The notes: a model not told the origin generated them from the letters alone. Positions 40,050 to 49,060 are shown, numbered from the stretch's first letter. The stretch is DNA of 64,000 nucleotides from Marinobacter daepoensis DSM 16072 (GCF_000421165.1 NZ_ATWI01000008.1:1-64000), one strand, 5' to 3'. Program-made: numbers and translations.

Positions 40050-40972
40050 CAGATCTTCTCAACCTCCGGTTTGCCCAGCAGTCCGGTGGGTTTGAACAGC
40101 AGGATCAGAATAAGCAGGCTGAACGACACGACGTCTTTGTATTCTCCGCTCAGATAACCCGAGGTCATGCTCTCGGCGACGCCCAGAATGAGGCCGCCCA
40201 GCATGGCGCCGGGAATACTTCCGATTCCGCCAAGTACGGCGGCGGTAAACGCTTTGAGGCCGGCGATGAAGCCAAAAAGTGGATCTACAGAACCGTAGTA
40301 CATCCCCAGAAGCAGGCCTGCCACCGCGGCCAGAGAGGCTCCGATAACAAACGTGGCTGATATGATGCGGTTGGTGTCGATTCCCAGCAGGTTTGCCATG
40401 CCCAGATCCTGGGAGACCGCCCGGCAGGCCCGTCCAATCCGCGATCTGGAGATAAACAGGGACAGCGCTGTCATGCAGATCAGGGTGGTGATGAAAATGG
40501 TGATCTGAATGTACGAAATGGACATCGGGAAGGTGTCTTCAGACCCGAACTGGAAGCCACCCTCAATCAGCGCCGGAAAGCCGATGTTTCGAGAGCCTTG
40601 TGCCAGGTGAACGTAGTTTTGAAGGAAAATGGACATCCCGATGGCGGATATCAGGGGGATCAGGCGATGTCGCCCACGTACCGGCCGATAGGCAACCCGT
40701 TCGACGGCCCAGCCCATCGAACTGGAAACCAGAACGGCGCAGATCAGCGCGACAATCAGGACCAGGGGGAGCCAGGTAATGCCAAGCGTTGCCAGCCCGG
40801 TGATGGCGATCAGAGCGGTGTACGCGCCGATCATATAGACTTCACCATGGGCAAAGTTAATCATGCCGATGATGCCGTAAACCATGGTGTAACCAATGGC
40901 GATCAGGGCGTAGGTGCTCCCGATCGTCAGCCCGTTAATGAGCTGTTGGAAAAAATACAGGAGATCTTGCAT
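40049..40972 (-). CDS. livH: branched-chain amino acid ABC transporter, permease LivH
   Basis: A 307-residue permease with eight or so hydrophobic segments and the signatures [21 protein letters not shown] and [17 protein letters not shown]. The start at 40972 (MQDLLYFF) gives the family N-terminus; the longer frame to 41071 runs through the hairpin after livK. It follows livK after 159 bp. Confidence 0.96.
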   Translation of the reverse strand: MQDLLYFFQQLINGLTIGSTYALIAIGYTMVYGIIGMINFAHGEVYMIGAYTALIAITGLATLGITWLPLVLIVALICAVLVSSSMGWAVERVAYRPVRGRHRLIPLISAIGMSIFLQNYVHLAQGSRNIGFPALIEGGFQFGSEDTFPMSISYIQITIFITTLICMTALSLFISRSRIGRACRAVSQDLGMANLLGIDTNRIISATFVIGASLAAVAGLLLGMYYGSVDPLFGFIAGLKAFTAAVLGGIGSIPGAMLGGLILGVAESMTSGYLSGEYKDVVSFSLLILILLFKPTGLLGKPEVEKI

Positions 40973-41063
40973 GTTTGTGGAACTCCGAAAGCCTGCTCCC
41001 TCGCCTGCGTGCAACTGTCCGGTGTCGCCGGGATGGTTGCCATCAGGGTCTGCAGGAGGCCAG

Positions 41064-41100
41064 AAAAACACCTTCTCCCGGATCGCGGTGAGAAGGTGTT
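41064..41100 (-). terminator. hairpin between livK and livH
   Basis: A perfect 11-bp stem (AACACCTTCTC with GAGAAGGTGTT, 12-nt loop), followed by a short T run on the minus strand. It lies between the binding-protein gene and the permease genes. Such partial terminators or 3' stabilisers often raise expression of the periplasmic binding protein above the membrane components. Confidence 0.75.
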
Positions 41101-41131
41101 CTCGTTGTTACCGTTACCTAACGAGGTTGGC

Positions 41132-42244
41132 TCAGTTAACCGGAGTCTTGCTGCCGTCCGAGTGCCATTCGTACACCACAAACTCGAACGACGTCATGTC
41201 GCCGGCCTGATCGTACTGGACAGTCCCGATGGGCGTCTGGAAGCTGCCGGAACGAAGGGTCTGGGCAACGTCATACGGGTCTTTGGAATCGGCCTGTGCG
41301 ATGCCTTCAGCAATCAGCTGAACGGCGGCGTAGGAGGTCAGTACGAAGGGCCCGGAAGGGTCCTCACCTTTGGCGTCAAAGGCGGCAATCAGTTCTTTGT
41401 TCTCTTCTTTCTGGTCGAAACTCGGGGGCAGAGTAACCAGCAGGCCTTCAGCGGCTTCGCCGGCAATGGTGTTGATGTCTTTGTTGCCAACCCCTTCAGG
41501 CCCCATGAACTTTGCGTCGACATCGGACTGGCGCGCCTGACGCAGGATCAGGCCCAGCTCGGGGTGATAGCCTCCGAAATAGACGTAGTCCACGTCGGCC
41601 TGTTTGATTTTGGTGACAAGCGAGGAGAAGTCCTTGTCACCGGCGGTAATGCCTTCAAACATGGCAATTTCAATGCCGCTGTCCTTCAGGGTGTCGCGCA
41701 CGGCGGTGGCAATGCCTTCACCATACTGCTGTTTGTCGTGAACAATCGCTACACGCTCTGGTTTCTGGCTGGCAATGTAGCTGCCGGCCACCGGGCCTTG
41801 CATGCTGTCCAGGCCGATGGTGCGGAATACCAGTTCATAGCCCCGGTTAGTAATCTCCGGGCTGGTGGAGGCCGGAGTGATCATCAGAATGCCTTCATCT
41901 TCGTAGATGTCTGAGGCGGGTTGGGTGGAGCTGGAGCACAGATGCCCCACGACATAGCGGACTCCCTCATTCACCAGTCGGTTGGCGACGGTCACGGCCT
42001 GCTTCGGGTCACACACATCATCGACCTCGACGGCGACGACCTCTTCTCCGTTCACGCCGCCAGCCGCATTGATGCGCTCAATGGCCATGTGGGCGCCGGA
42101 GAATTGCATGTCTCCGTACTGTGCAACGGGGCCGGTCATTGGGCCGGCGATACCAATCTTGATTTCAGCGGCGGCCTGGCCGGCAGCCAACAGGGCAACG
42201 GACGCGCCAACAGCGGTAGCGAGCTTTGTTATGGAGGTTTTCAT
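41132..42244 (-). CDS. livK: branched-chain amino acid ABC transporter substrate-binding protein
   Basis: The periplasmic Leu/Ile/Val-binding protein, 370 residues with a signal peptide ending AAGQAAA. The mature protein starts EIKIGIAGPMTGPVAQYG, the type I binding-protein pattern, with two cysteines (VDDVCDPKQ and GHLCSSST) as in BraC. It is the first liv gene; a TTGACA hexamer lies at 42323-42318 on the minus strand, but the -10 element is weak. BraC of Pseudomonas also binds alanine and threonine, so substrate breadth is open. Confidence 0.95.
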   Translation of the reverse strand: MKTSITKLATAVGASVALLAAGQAAAEIKIGIAGPMTGPVAQYGDMQFSGAHMAIERINAAGGVNGEEVVAVEVDDVCDPKQAVTVANRLVNEGVRYVVGHLCSSSTQPASDIYEDEGILMITPASTSPEITNRGYELVFRTIGLDSMQGPVAGSYIASQKPERVAIVHDKQQYGEGIATAVRDTLKDSGIEIAMFEGITAGDKDFSSLVTKIKQADVDYVYFGGYHPELGLILRQARQSDVDAKFMGPEGVGNKDINTIAGEAAEGLLVTLPPSFDQKEENKELIAAFDAKGEDPSGPFVLTSYAAVQLIAEGIAQADSKDPYDVAQTLRSGSFQTPIGTVQYDQAGDMTSFEFVVYEWHSDGSKTPVN

Positions 42245-42353
42245 CGTGTTTTTCCTGTCTGTGTCAGGGTTATTCTTATGTTCTCAGAGACTTAAACAAA
42301 CACCACAGTCTGTTGCTTGTCAAGCGAATCAGGCCACGAAGTATGCTCTGGAA

Positions 42354-42392
42354 CACGGCGCAACTAAAAGACAGTCTTTAGCAAGCGCCGTG
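42354..42392. repeat. intergenic hairpin between the TPR gene and livK
   Basis: Outer arms CACGGCGC and GCGCCGTG with an inner stem CTAAAAGA/TCTTTAG (one bulge), about 15 bp in all. It lies 16 bp after the TPR gene stop and upstream of the liv promoter region. It lacks a T run, so it may be a transcript end stabiliser or an insulated terminator. Confidence 0.55.
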
Positions 42393-42407
42393 CCGTTCTG
42401 AGCCTGT

Positions 42408-43316
42408 TCACGCATCCGTGCTGTCATCGTTTGTCTGAAAGACAACGTTCCTGAAACTTTCATGATCGTGCAGATGTTCGAAGCTGGGGTCAACCGACGC
42501 GTCATCCCGGTAGGCTTCAGCAATGTCGATGGCTTTTTCCAAGTCTCTGACGGCGTCTTCCCAGCGCCCGATCTCGGCGTAGGCGCACGCGAGCTGGTAG
42601 TGCGCATGGCCGTTGTCCGGGGCCAGCTTGAGCGCGCGCTGGCAAAGGCTGATTGCCCAAAGTGGCTCCTGCATTTCGAGGACAGCGTCGGCCTTGTAGC
42701 TGAGAGCTTCGACATCATCCGGTCGTAAGTCGAGAATCTGGTCGTAGGCGGCAATCTTGTTCTGCTGGGAGGTTTCCTGGCTTGCCTTCAGCCAGAGCGC
42801 GTGCACCTCGTTGGTGCGCTCGATTTCAGCCTGATTCTGGTGGATGATTTCGGACTTCTGTTGCAGCTGCTCCTCAATGGCTTTGAGGCGCTGTTCATAC
42901 ACCACCACCAGTTCATTTACGCGTTTCTCTGCCAGGCTGGTCAGCTGATTTCGCATGTCCCGGATGGAGTTCCAGCCGATCACCACGAGGATGGAGGTGG
43001 CACCGGCAATCAGATAGAAAAAGTACGTCACGGTATCCGTGGCATAAGACATGGTTTTGTCCGCCACCGACAATTCTTTATCTACCACTTTCTCGATCAG
43101 TTCAGCTCGTGTATTTTGCATTTCTTGCCGCAAGGCCTTGGTCTCTTCCAGCAGATACAGTTCCACGAACGGTGTATACATGGGTTTCTCGAGGGTCTTG
43201 GTGCTTTCCTCCAGATCTTCCGCGGTCAGTTCTTCGTCGGGGCCGAGTTGCTGCTGGGCTTGTACGTGGACTGTGAAAGCAAGGGCGAGGGCGAACGCGA
43301 GGTAATTCCTGATCAT
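42408..43316 (-). CDS. membrane-anchored tetratricopeptide repeat protein
   Basis: A 302-residue protein: signal peptide or first membrane segment (about 1-20, ending HVQAQ), a charged helical stretch, a membrane segment near residue 100 (YFFYLIAGATSILVVIGW), a coiled coil of Glu/Gln/Lys, and two TPR-like helical pairs (LDLRPDDVEALSYKADAV and LKLAPDNGHAHYQLACAYAEIG). TPRs mediate protein binding; the partner is unknown. The start at 43316 (MIRNYLAF) gives a clean signal sequence; the longer frame to 43427 is unlikely. It stands upstream of the liv genes and divergent from a MarR regulator. Confidence 0.78.
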   Translation of the reverse strand: MIRNYLAFALALAFTVHVQAQQQLGPDEELTAEDLEESTKTLEKPMYTPFVELYLLEETKALRQEMQNTRAELIEKVVDKELSVADKTMSYATDTVTYFFYLIAGATSILVVIGWNSIRDMRNQLTSLAEKRVNELVVVYEQRLKAIEEQLQQKSEIIHQNQAEIERTNEVHALWLKASQETSQQNKIAAYDQILDLRPDDVEALSYKADAVLEMQEPLWAISLCQRALKLAPDNGHAHYQLACAYAEIGRWEDAVRDLEKAIDIAEAYRDDASVDPSFEHLHDHESFRNVVFQTNDDSTDA

Positions 43317-43448
43317 TAACCGGGGTCCGTTTGTCAGTGAATGAGAGCGAGAGCCTGACCTTAGCATAGTGCCCGGCAGAAATATTGCTGCAGCAAGGCC
43401 GCCTGATTGTCCGTGCGACTGGATCACCTCCTAGGTAAAACTGCCCAC

Positions 43449-43483
43449 TTGCATTTCAGGATATAAAGACCTCTAATAATTAG
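43449..43483 (+). promoter_or_regulatory. promoter of the MarR gene with overlapping palindrome
   Basis: TTGCAT (43449-43454), 17 bp, TCTAAT (43472-43477). A palindrome CTAATAATTAG at 43473-43483 overlaps the -10 box, and an outer AGACC/GGTCT pair surrounds it. This is the usual layout for a MarR protein that represses its own gene. Confidence 0.5.
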
Positions 43484-43524
43484 TGGTATAAATATTGGTC
43501 TTTGATCTCTTCCGGGGGGCGGAG

Positions 43525-44019
43525 TTGAACAGTTACGAGCAGGTGTTGGTGGCATTGCGCCGGGTCATCCGGGCGACGGATCTTCATTCCAAACGACTCA
43601 GCAAACATGCTGGTTTGACAGGCCCGCAGCTGTTGATCATGCGTACCATCCGGGATCTTGGGGAAGTCACCATTGGAACCATTGCTGAGAATGTGAGCCT
43701 GAGTCAGGCCACGGTGACCACGATTCTGGATCGGCTGGAACACCGCAAGCTGGTATACCGGGTTCGCAGTACCCGGGACAAGCGGAAAGTACACGCCCAT
43801 CTTACAGAAGAAGGTGCGGAGCTTCTGGCGCGTGCCCCGAACCCGCTTCAGGAAGATTTTATCCAGAAATTCCAGAGTCTGGCCGAGTGGGAGCAGACGA
43901 TGATTCTGGCTTCGTTGCAACGGGTAGCCCATATGATGGATGCGGACGACATTGATGCGTCTCCGGTCCTCACCGTAGGCTCTGTGCTGAAAGATGATGG
44001 CTGGAAAGAAAAGGGTTGA
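43525..44019 (+). CDS. MarR family transcriptional regulator
   Basis: A winged-helix regulator of about 164 residues from TTG 43525. The dimer and DNA-binding core is clear: VLVALRRVIRATDLHSKRLSKHA, then LTGPQLLIMRTI, the helix-turn-helix around GTIAENVSLSQATVTTILDRLEHR and the wing with RDKRKVHAHLTEEG. TTG 43495 is an alternative start that would leave almost no leader after the predicted promoter. No enzyme or pump gene is adjacent, so the target is unknown apart from likely self-control. Confidence 0.82.
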   Translation: MNSYEQVLVALRRVIRATDLHSKRLSKHAGLTGPQLLIMRTIRDLGEVTIGTIAENVSLSQATVTTILDRLEHRKLVYRVRSTRDKRKVHAHLTEEGAELLARAPNPLQEDFIQKFQSLAEWEQTMILASLQRVAHMMDADDIDASPVLTVGSVLKDDGWKEKG

Positions 44020-44044
44020 CGGGGAAGGGCGAGGCGAGTTTTCA

Positions 44045-44067
44045 GAGGCACCCGGGCTGGGTGCCTC
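44045..44067. terminator. terminator between the MarR gene and lon
   Basis: Perfect 9-bp stem GAGGCACCC with GGGTGCCTC, 5-nt loop, followed by a short T-rich stretch; it lies between convergent genes. Confidence 0.7.
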
Positions 44068-44081
44068 TTTGGTTTCAGAGA

Positions 44082-46532
44082 TTAGTGAACGCTTGAGCCC
44101 CGCTTGGGTTTGTTGCCAAAGCAAACCTGAAACACGTCGTTATAGTGTTTGGCAAAGTTCACGGAAATCCCCTCTTTCAGGTAATTCGGAAGTTCTTCAT
44201 AGTCCCCCCGGTTCGCTTCTGGCAGGATCAGATTGCTGATCTTTTGTCGGCGGGCGGCGATGACCTTCTCCCGGATGCCTCCAACAGGAAGTACCTGGCC
44301 GGTGAGAGTCAGCTCCCCCGTCATCGCCAGATTCTGCTGTGGCGCTTCCTTGCGGGCGATGGAGAGCAGGGCCGTTGCCATGGTTATGCCGGCACTCGGT
44401 CCGTCTTTGGGGGTTGCGCCTTCCGGGACGTGCAAGTGTACAAAAGACTTGTCGAAGAAGGCCGGGTCACCCTTGAATCGTTTCAGGTTGGACGATACAA
44501 AACTGTACGCGATCTCTGCGGACTCTTTCATTACGTCCCCGAGCTGCCCGGTTAGTCGGAACCCGCGCTGGCTGCTGTGAATGCGTGACGCTTCAATGCT
44601 GAGCGTTGCTCCACCCATCGCGGTCCAGGCAAGTCCGGTAACGACGCCGATGCCTTTCAGGGATTTCTCCTTCCTGAAGGCCGGCTGCCCCAGGTAGTTT
44701 GGCAGGTCGCTGACGCCGACCCGAACTGGCTCGCCGGGATGTTCCAGCAGTCTGACAATGCCTTTGCGAATGATTTTATGCAGCAGTTTTTCCAGGTTGC
44801 GGACGCCGGCTTCTCTGGCATACCCCTCGATCACCTGGCGTAGGGCGGCGTCGGTGATGTTCAGCTGTTTTTTCAGCAGACCGGCCCGCTTGAGCAGGCG
44901 GGGAACCAGGTGGTGTTTGGCGATTGCCAGTTTTTCCTCGCCGATGTAACCAGACAGGCGAATCACATCCATTCGGTCCAGAAGTGGTCTGGGGATGGTG
45001 TCCAGCTGGTTGGCCGTGCAGATAAAAAGCACTTTTGACAGATCCATCCGGACATCCAGATAGTGATCCAGAAACTCGCGGTTCTGCTCAGGGTCCAGAG
45101 TTTCCAGCAAAGCTGAGGCGGGGTCGCCCTGATACGAAGTGCCGATCTTGTCGATCTCATCCAGCATGATGACCGGGTTGGCCACTTTGCTGTCTTTCAG
45201 GGCCTGCACGAACTTCCCGGGCATGGCTCCAATGTAGGTTCGGCGGTGGCCTTTGATTTCGGCTTCGTCGCGCATGCCGCCGACGCTGAAACGATAGAAC
45301 TCACGCCCCAGTGCATCGGCGACAGAGCGGCCGATGGATGTTTTGCCGACGCCCGGTGGGCCGACCAGCAAGAGTATGGAACCACTCACTTCGCCTTTGA
45401 ACGAGCCTTCGGCCAGGAATTCGATGATGCGGTCTTTCACGTCATCCAGCCCGTCGTGATCACGATCCAGAATGGTTCTGGCCTGTGCCAGGTCGAAGTG
45501 ATCCTCGGAATGCACGCCCCAGGGAACCTGGGTAATCCAGTCCAGGTAATTGCGGGTGACGCCATACTCTGGCGAGCCCTGTTCAAGAATCTGCAGCTTT
45601 TGGACTTCATCCCTGAAGCGCTCCAGAACGGCTTCCGGCGGGTTGAGTTTCGCCATGCGCTCCTCAAACCGCTCCACGTCGGCGGTTTTGTCGTCTTTGG
45701 CGATGCCCAGTTCCCGTTGAATGACTTTCAGTTGTTCGCGCAGGAAAAACTCGCGCTGGTGTTTCTGAACCTTTTCGTTGACCTCGTCGTTGATCTCGGA
45801 CTGCAGGCGAGCGACTTCCTGCTCCTTGCGCATCAGCAACAGAACCTTTTCCATGCGCCGGAGCAGGGGCACGGTGTCGAGTACATCCTGTAGTTCTGGC
45901 CCGGGAGCGCTGGTCATTGAGGCGCCAAAGTCGGCAAGGGGGGAGCTGTCGTCAGGGCCAAAGCGTGACAGGTATTGCTTCACCTCCTCGCCATAAAGCG
46001 GGTTGGTGCGTAACAGTTCCTTGATAGCGCTGATGATGGCCAGTGTGTAGGCCTTGAGTTCATCGGCGGGCTCTTCCGGCTCCTCCGGATACTCCACTTC
46101 GACCAGGTATGGGGGGCGACGACGCAGCCACTGGACGATTCTGAATCGTTGAAGGCCCTGGGCAATAAACTGGACCTTGCCGCTGTCATTCTGCGCATGG
46201 TGCACGCGCACGGCGCAGCCCACGCTCTCCAGGTCATCGCTGTCGGGAATACCGTCGTCGGCCTGCGGGTTCTCCACAAAGCAGATGCCGAGCATCCGGT
46301 GGTCGGTTTCGCCAACTCGTTTGAGGGTTTCCTGCCACGGGTCCTGATTCACCATCACAGGCTGAACCTGGGCCGGGAAAAATGGTCGGTTGGAAACGGG
46401 GAGAACGTATAGCCGTTGTGGTCTGGTCTGCTGGGGCAGCGCCAGGCTTTTGCTGTTTTCGTCTTTGCCGATGTACTCGGTCACGTCTTCTTCAAATTCT
46501 TCCAGGGAGTCCTTACGGTTCTCGTCATTCAT
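44082..46532 (-). CDS. ATP-dependent protease Lon, AsrA-like
   Basis: Lon unfolds and degrades damaged and regulatory proteins. The 816-residue protein has an acidic N-terminal extension, the Lon substrate domain, a coiled coil, Walker A GPPGVGKTS, Walker B VIMLDEID and the Ser-Lys protease dyad: Ser713 in PKDGPSAGIT and Lys756 in GIREKVIAARR, 43 residues apart as in E. coli Lon. The longer N-terminus and the lack of clpX-hupB neighbours suggest the second Lon type, AsrA of Pseudomonas aeruginosa (a heat-shock regulator), with the housekeeping lon elsewhere. A heat-shock-like promoter lies upstream. Confidence 0.92.
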   Translation of the reverse strand: MNDENRKDSLEEFEEDVTEYIGKDENSKSLALPQQTRPQRLYVLPVSNRPFFPAQVQPVMVNQDPWQETLKRVGETDHRMLGICFVENPQADDGIPDSDDLESVGCAVRVHHAQNDSGKVQFIAQGLQRFRIVQWLRRRPPYLVEVEYPEEPEEPADELKAYTLAIISAIKELLRTNPLYGEEVKQYLSRFGPDDSSPLADFGASMTSAPGPELQDVLDTVPLLRRMEKVLLLMRKEQEVARLQSEINDEVNEKVQKHQREFFLREQLKVIQRELGIAKDDKTADVERFEERMAKLNPPEAVLERFRDEVQKLQILEQGSPEYGVTRNYLDWITQVPWGVHSEDHFDLAQARTILDRDHDGLDDVKDRIIEFLAEGSFKGEVSGSILLLVGPPGVGKTSIGRSVADALGREFYRFSVGGMRDEAEIKGHRRTYIGAMPGKFVQALKDSKVANPVIMLDEIDKIGTSYQGDPASALLETLDPEQNREFLDHYLDVRMDLSKVLFICTANQLDTIPRPLLDRMDVIRLSGYIGEEKLAIAKHHLVPRLLKRAGLLKKQLNITDAALRQVIEGYAREAGVRNLEKLLHKIIRKGIVRLLEHPGEPVRVGVSDLPNYLGQPAFRKEKSLKGIGVVTGLAWTAMGGATLSIEASRIHSSQRGFRLTGQLGDVMKESAEIAYSFVSSNLKRFKGDPAFFDKSFVHLHVPEGATPKDGPSAGITMATALLSIARKEAPQQNLAMTGELTLTGQVLPVGGIREKVIAARRQKISNLILPEANRGDYEELPNYLKEGISVNFAKHYNDVFQVCFGNKPKRGSSVH

Positions 46533-46567
46533 GCCGGAGCGCTCTCAAGGAGTGAGTGTTTATGATC

Positions 46568-46597
46568 CTATGTAGCGGCAACTCTGCGTATTTCAAG
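46568..46597 (-). promoter_or_regulatory. sigma-32-like promoter of the Lon gene
   Basis: On the minus strand CTTGAAA (46597-46591), a perfect heat-shock -35, then 15 bp and CTACATAG (46575-46568), a partial match to CCCCATnT. It lies about 35 bp upstream of the start codon. Confidence 0.5.
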
Positions 46598-46669
46598 CTG
46601 GCTTGATTTTTCCTGGGCCGGCTCCATATCTGCAGGTAATTTCATTCATTTGTTTCAGGTTCCCGACTC

Positions 46670-47533
46670 ATGAGCAACTCGCCCTACGTTTTCGATGCCA
46701 CTGCAGACAACTTTCAGCAGAAAGTGATGGATGCCTCAATGACGACGCCGATACTGGTGGATGTCTGGGCGGATTGGTGTGCCCCCTGCAAGCAGTTGAT
46801 GCCGATTTTGGAGAAGCTGGCGGAGGAGTATCAGGGAAACTTTGAGCTGGCCAAGGTGAACGCCGACCAGCAGCAGGAGCTGACCGCTTCTTTGGGGGTT
46901 CGGAGTCTGCCCACGGTGATTCTGGTCAAGAAGGGTCAGGCGGTGGATGGTTTTAACGGAGCGCTGCCGGAAAGTGAGATTCGGCAGGTCCTGGATAAGC
47001 ACGTGGAGGCTCCGGCGGAGGACCCGTATGAGAAGGCTCAGGCCTTGTGGGAGTCTGGAGATGTAGACAGTGCTCTGGTGATTCTCACCGAGTTGAATCA
47101 GAAAGACCCGGAAAATTTGGATGTGTTGATTGATCTGGCTCAGCTGAAAGCGGAACAAGGAGATCTTGAGACTGCAGAGCAGGTGCTTAACAGTCTGCCG
47201 CCGGAAGAAAAAATGCAGCATAAGGCCAAGCAACTGGCGGCCCGGGTCAAGTTTATGAAGCAGTCCGGTGAATTGCCGCCCATGGCGGAGCTTGAGGCCC
47301 GGTTGGCTGAAAACTCTCAGGACCCGGAGGCGCTTCATCAGCTGTCGCTTCATAAGGTGTTGAGGGATGAAAATGCCGAAGCCATGGAGTTGCTGCTCCG
47401 TTTAATGCAGGCGGATAGTACCTACAAGGAGGGGGTGGCCCGGACGACGCTGGTAGAACTGTTTGAAAAGCTGGGCAGTGGCAATCCAGATGTGCGCACA
47501 TACCGACGCAAGCTGTACACGCTCATGCATTAA
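46670..47533 (+). CDS. cnoX: chaperedoxin CnoX (YbbN), thioredoxin-TPR protein
   Basis: CnoX protects proteins from aggregation and over-oxidation under bleach stress and hands them to chaperones. The 287-residue protein has a thioredoxin domain with the active site WCAPC (Cys37, Cys40), then four TPR-like helical pairs (about 110-285). Unlike E. coli CnoX, whose site is SQHC, both redox cysteines are present here, so it should also act as an oxidoreductase, as reported for the Caulobacter protein. It is divergent from the Lon gene. Confidence 0.9.
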   Translation: MSNSPYVFDATADNFQQKVMDASMTTPILVDVWADWCAPCKQLMPILEKLAEEYQGNFELAKVNADQQQELTASLGVRSLPTVILVKKGQAVDGFNGALPESEIRQVLDKHVEAPAEDPYEKAQALWESGDVDSALVILTELNQKDPENLDVLIDLAQLKAEQGDLETAEQVLNSLPPEEKMQHKAKQLAARVKFMKQSGELPPMAELEARLAENSQDPEALHQLSLHKVLRDENAEAMELLLRLMQADSTYKEGVARTTLVELFEKLGSGNPDVRTYRRKLYTLMH

Positions 47534-47546
47534 TGGTTTCCGGAGC

Positions 47547-47576
47547 AGGAAAGGAGGGGGCGGCCGCTCCTTTCCT
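47547..47576. terminator. hairpin between cnoX and kamA
   Basis: Perfect 10-bp stem AGGAAAGGAG with CTCCTTTCCT and a 10-nt GC-rich loop, lying between convergent genes. No strong U tract in either direction, so termination may be inefficient. Confidence 0.55.
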
Positions 47577-47593
47577 GTTGCAAAGGCGCGGTC

Positions 47594-48958
47594 TTAGCCG
47601 TTGCCTTTCTTCATCTGCTCGAATTCATCCTCGAAAAAGAATTTCTCTTCTCCCAGGGCGGGCTCCAGCTCGTGTAGCCAGGTAGCCGTTTCACTGTACT
47701 TGGCAAAGAACGGGCGCTGTACCCAGTCTGGGTTGCGACCTTGCAGGAAGCGCAACACGAACACTTTCTCGCCATTGATTTCGGTAATGCCCTGAATCTC
47801 CACTTTGCCGGGGCCTGCGCTCATGCTGGGGCCGCGGGCCGTGCGGGCCAGGCCGCTGACCTGCTTCATGGCTTCCCGGTAGATGTGGTAGGTCTCTGCC
47901 AGTGGGACCTCAAAGTAGTTCTTGGCGCCGGTATCCCGTTCCACAAACATGTAGTAGGGGATGATGCCGAGCTTCACTTCTCTCTTCCAGAGTCTGGCCC
48001 AGTCGTCGGCGTTGTCGTTCACGTGTTTGATCAGAGGCCCCTGGGCCCGGATCTCGGCTCCCGTTGCCCGAATGCGGCGGATGGCCTCTTCAGCGATATC
48101 GGTGGTGATTTCCTGCCAGTGATTGTAGTGGGCCATGATGGCTACGTGTTTGCCGCCCTCAACCAGCTTGGCAAACAGTTCGATCAGTTCATCTGCGTCT
48201 TTGTCGGTCACGAACCGGTACGGCCAGAAGGTCAGCGCCTTGGTTCCGATGCGGATGGTTTGGATATGATCGAACTCTGGCTGCAGCAGCGGTTCCAGGT
48301 ACTGCACCAGGTTTTTGGTTTTCATTACCATCGGGTCGCCGCCGGTGACCAGCAGGTCGGTCACTTCGGTGTGCTCCTGCAGATAGCCGTGCAGTTTTTC
48401 GGCCTCGGTGCTGGCCATCTTCAGGTCTTTGTCGCCAACAAACTGCGCCCAGCGGAAGCAGAAGGTGCAATAGGAGTGGCAGGTCTGGCCCTGAGCCGGG
48501 AAGAACAGAACGGTTTCCCGGTACTTGTGCTGAATGCCGTCCAGAACTTCACCGTCCAGTTCCGGCATGTTCATTTCCATCTGCCCGGCAGGGTGCGGGT
48601 TCAGTGCGTCGCGGATTTCCTTGGCGACGGCCTGAATTTCTTTTTTGTCTGCGCCGTCCCGGTGAAGCTGGGCCATACGTTCGTAATGTTCGTCCTTGAG
48701 CATACCTTTCTGAGGGAAGACCAACTGGTAAATCGGATCGTTGGGGACTTTGTTCCAATCGATCAGTTCGTTGATCACATACTCATTGACCCGGAACGGC
48801 AATACGCTGGCCACCACCCTCATTTCAAACAGGGTTTCCTCAGGGAGAGTCTGGATTGCCTCAATTTTGTCGAGTTGGCGGTCGGTGAATACCTTGAACC
48901 GGCGTTCCTCGAATTCCTGTACCGGGATCTGGTTAGGAACGGTGACGATAGAGTTCAT
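47594..48958 (-). CDS. lysine 2,3-aminomutase (KamA) family radical SAM enzyme
   Basis: A 454-residue member of the family that uses S-adenosylmethionine, a 4Fe-4S cluster and PLP to move an amino group. The cluster motif is CHSYCTFC (Cys160, 164, 167), the DLLVTGGDPMVMKTK block follows, and the PLP lysine is probably Lys385 in SAGPGK, in the place of the PGGGGK motif of true lysine aminomutases. It is longer than EpmB (which modifies EF-P) and no efp gene is near. No ablB acetyltransferase is adjacent either, so synthesis of acetyl-beta-lysine cannot be assumed. The start at 48958 has an AGAGGG site. Confidence 0.85.
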   Translation of the reverse strand: MNSIVTVPNQIPVQEFEERRFKVFTDRQLDKIEAIQTLPEETLFEMRVVASVLPFRVNEYVINELIDWNKVPNDPIYQLVFPQKGMLKDEHYERMAQLHRDGADKKEIQAVAKEIRDALNPHPAGQMEMNMPELDGEVLDGIQHKYRETVLFFPAQGQTCHSYCTFCFRWAQFVGDKDLKMASTEAEKLHGYLQEHTEVTDLLVTGGDPMVMKTKNLVQYLEPLLQPEFDHIQTIRIGTKALTFWPYRFVTDKDADELIELFAKLVEGGKHVAIMAHYNHWQEITTDIAEEAIRRIRATGAEIRAQGPLIKHVNDNADDWARLWKREVKLGIIPYYMFVERDTGAKNYFEVPLAETYHIYREAMKQVSGLARTARGPSMSAGPGKVEIQGITEINGEKVFVLRFLQGRNPDWVQRPFFAKYSETATWLHELEPALGEEKFFFEDEFEQMKKGNG

Positions 48959-49031
48959 AGGTCGCCCTCTGTTGTAGGTCAAAGACAAAAGAGAGGACTG
49001 ACCTCCCTTGCTGGTTAAAAAACGGGCGGCA

Positions 49032-49060
49032 AGTATACATAAAACGAAATTTGTTTTCAG
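49032..49060 (-). promoter_or_regulatory. kamA promoter
   Basis: On the minus strand CTGAAA (49060-49055), 17 bp, TATACT (49037-49032), with a leader of about 65 nt to the kamA start. The -10 element is near consensus. Confidence 0.6.

Noticed and set aside
40598..41914. 438-codon open frame on the plus strand
   Set aside because: Antisense to livH and livK, and it crosses the gap between them; no protein-like features.
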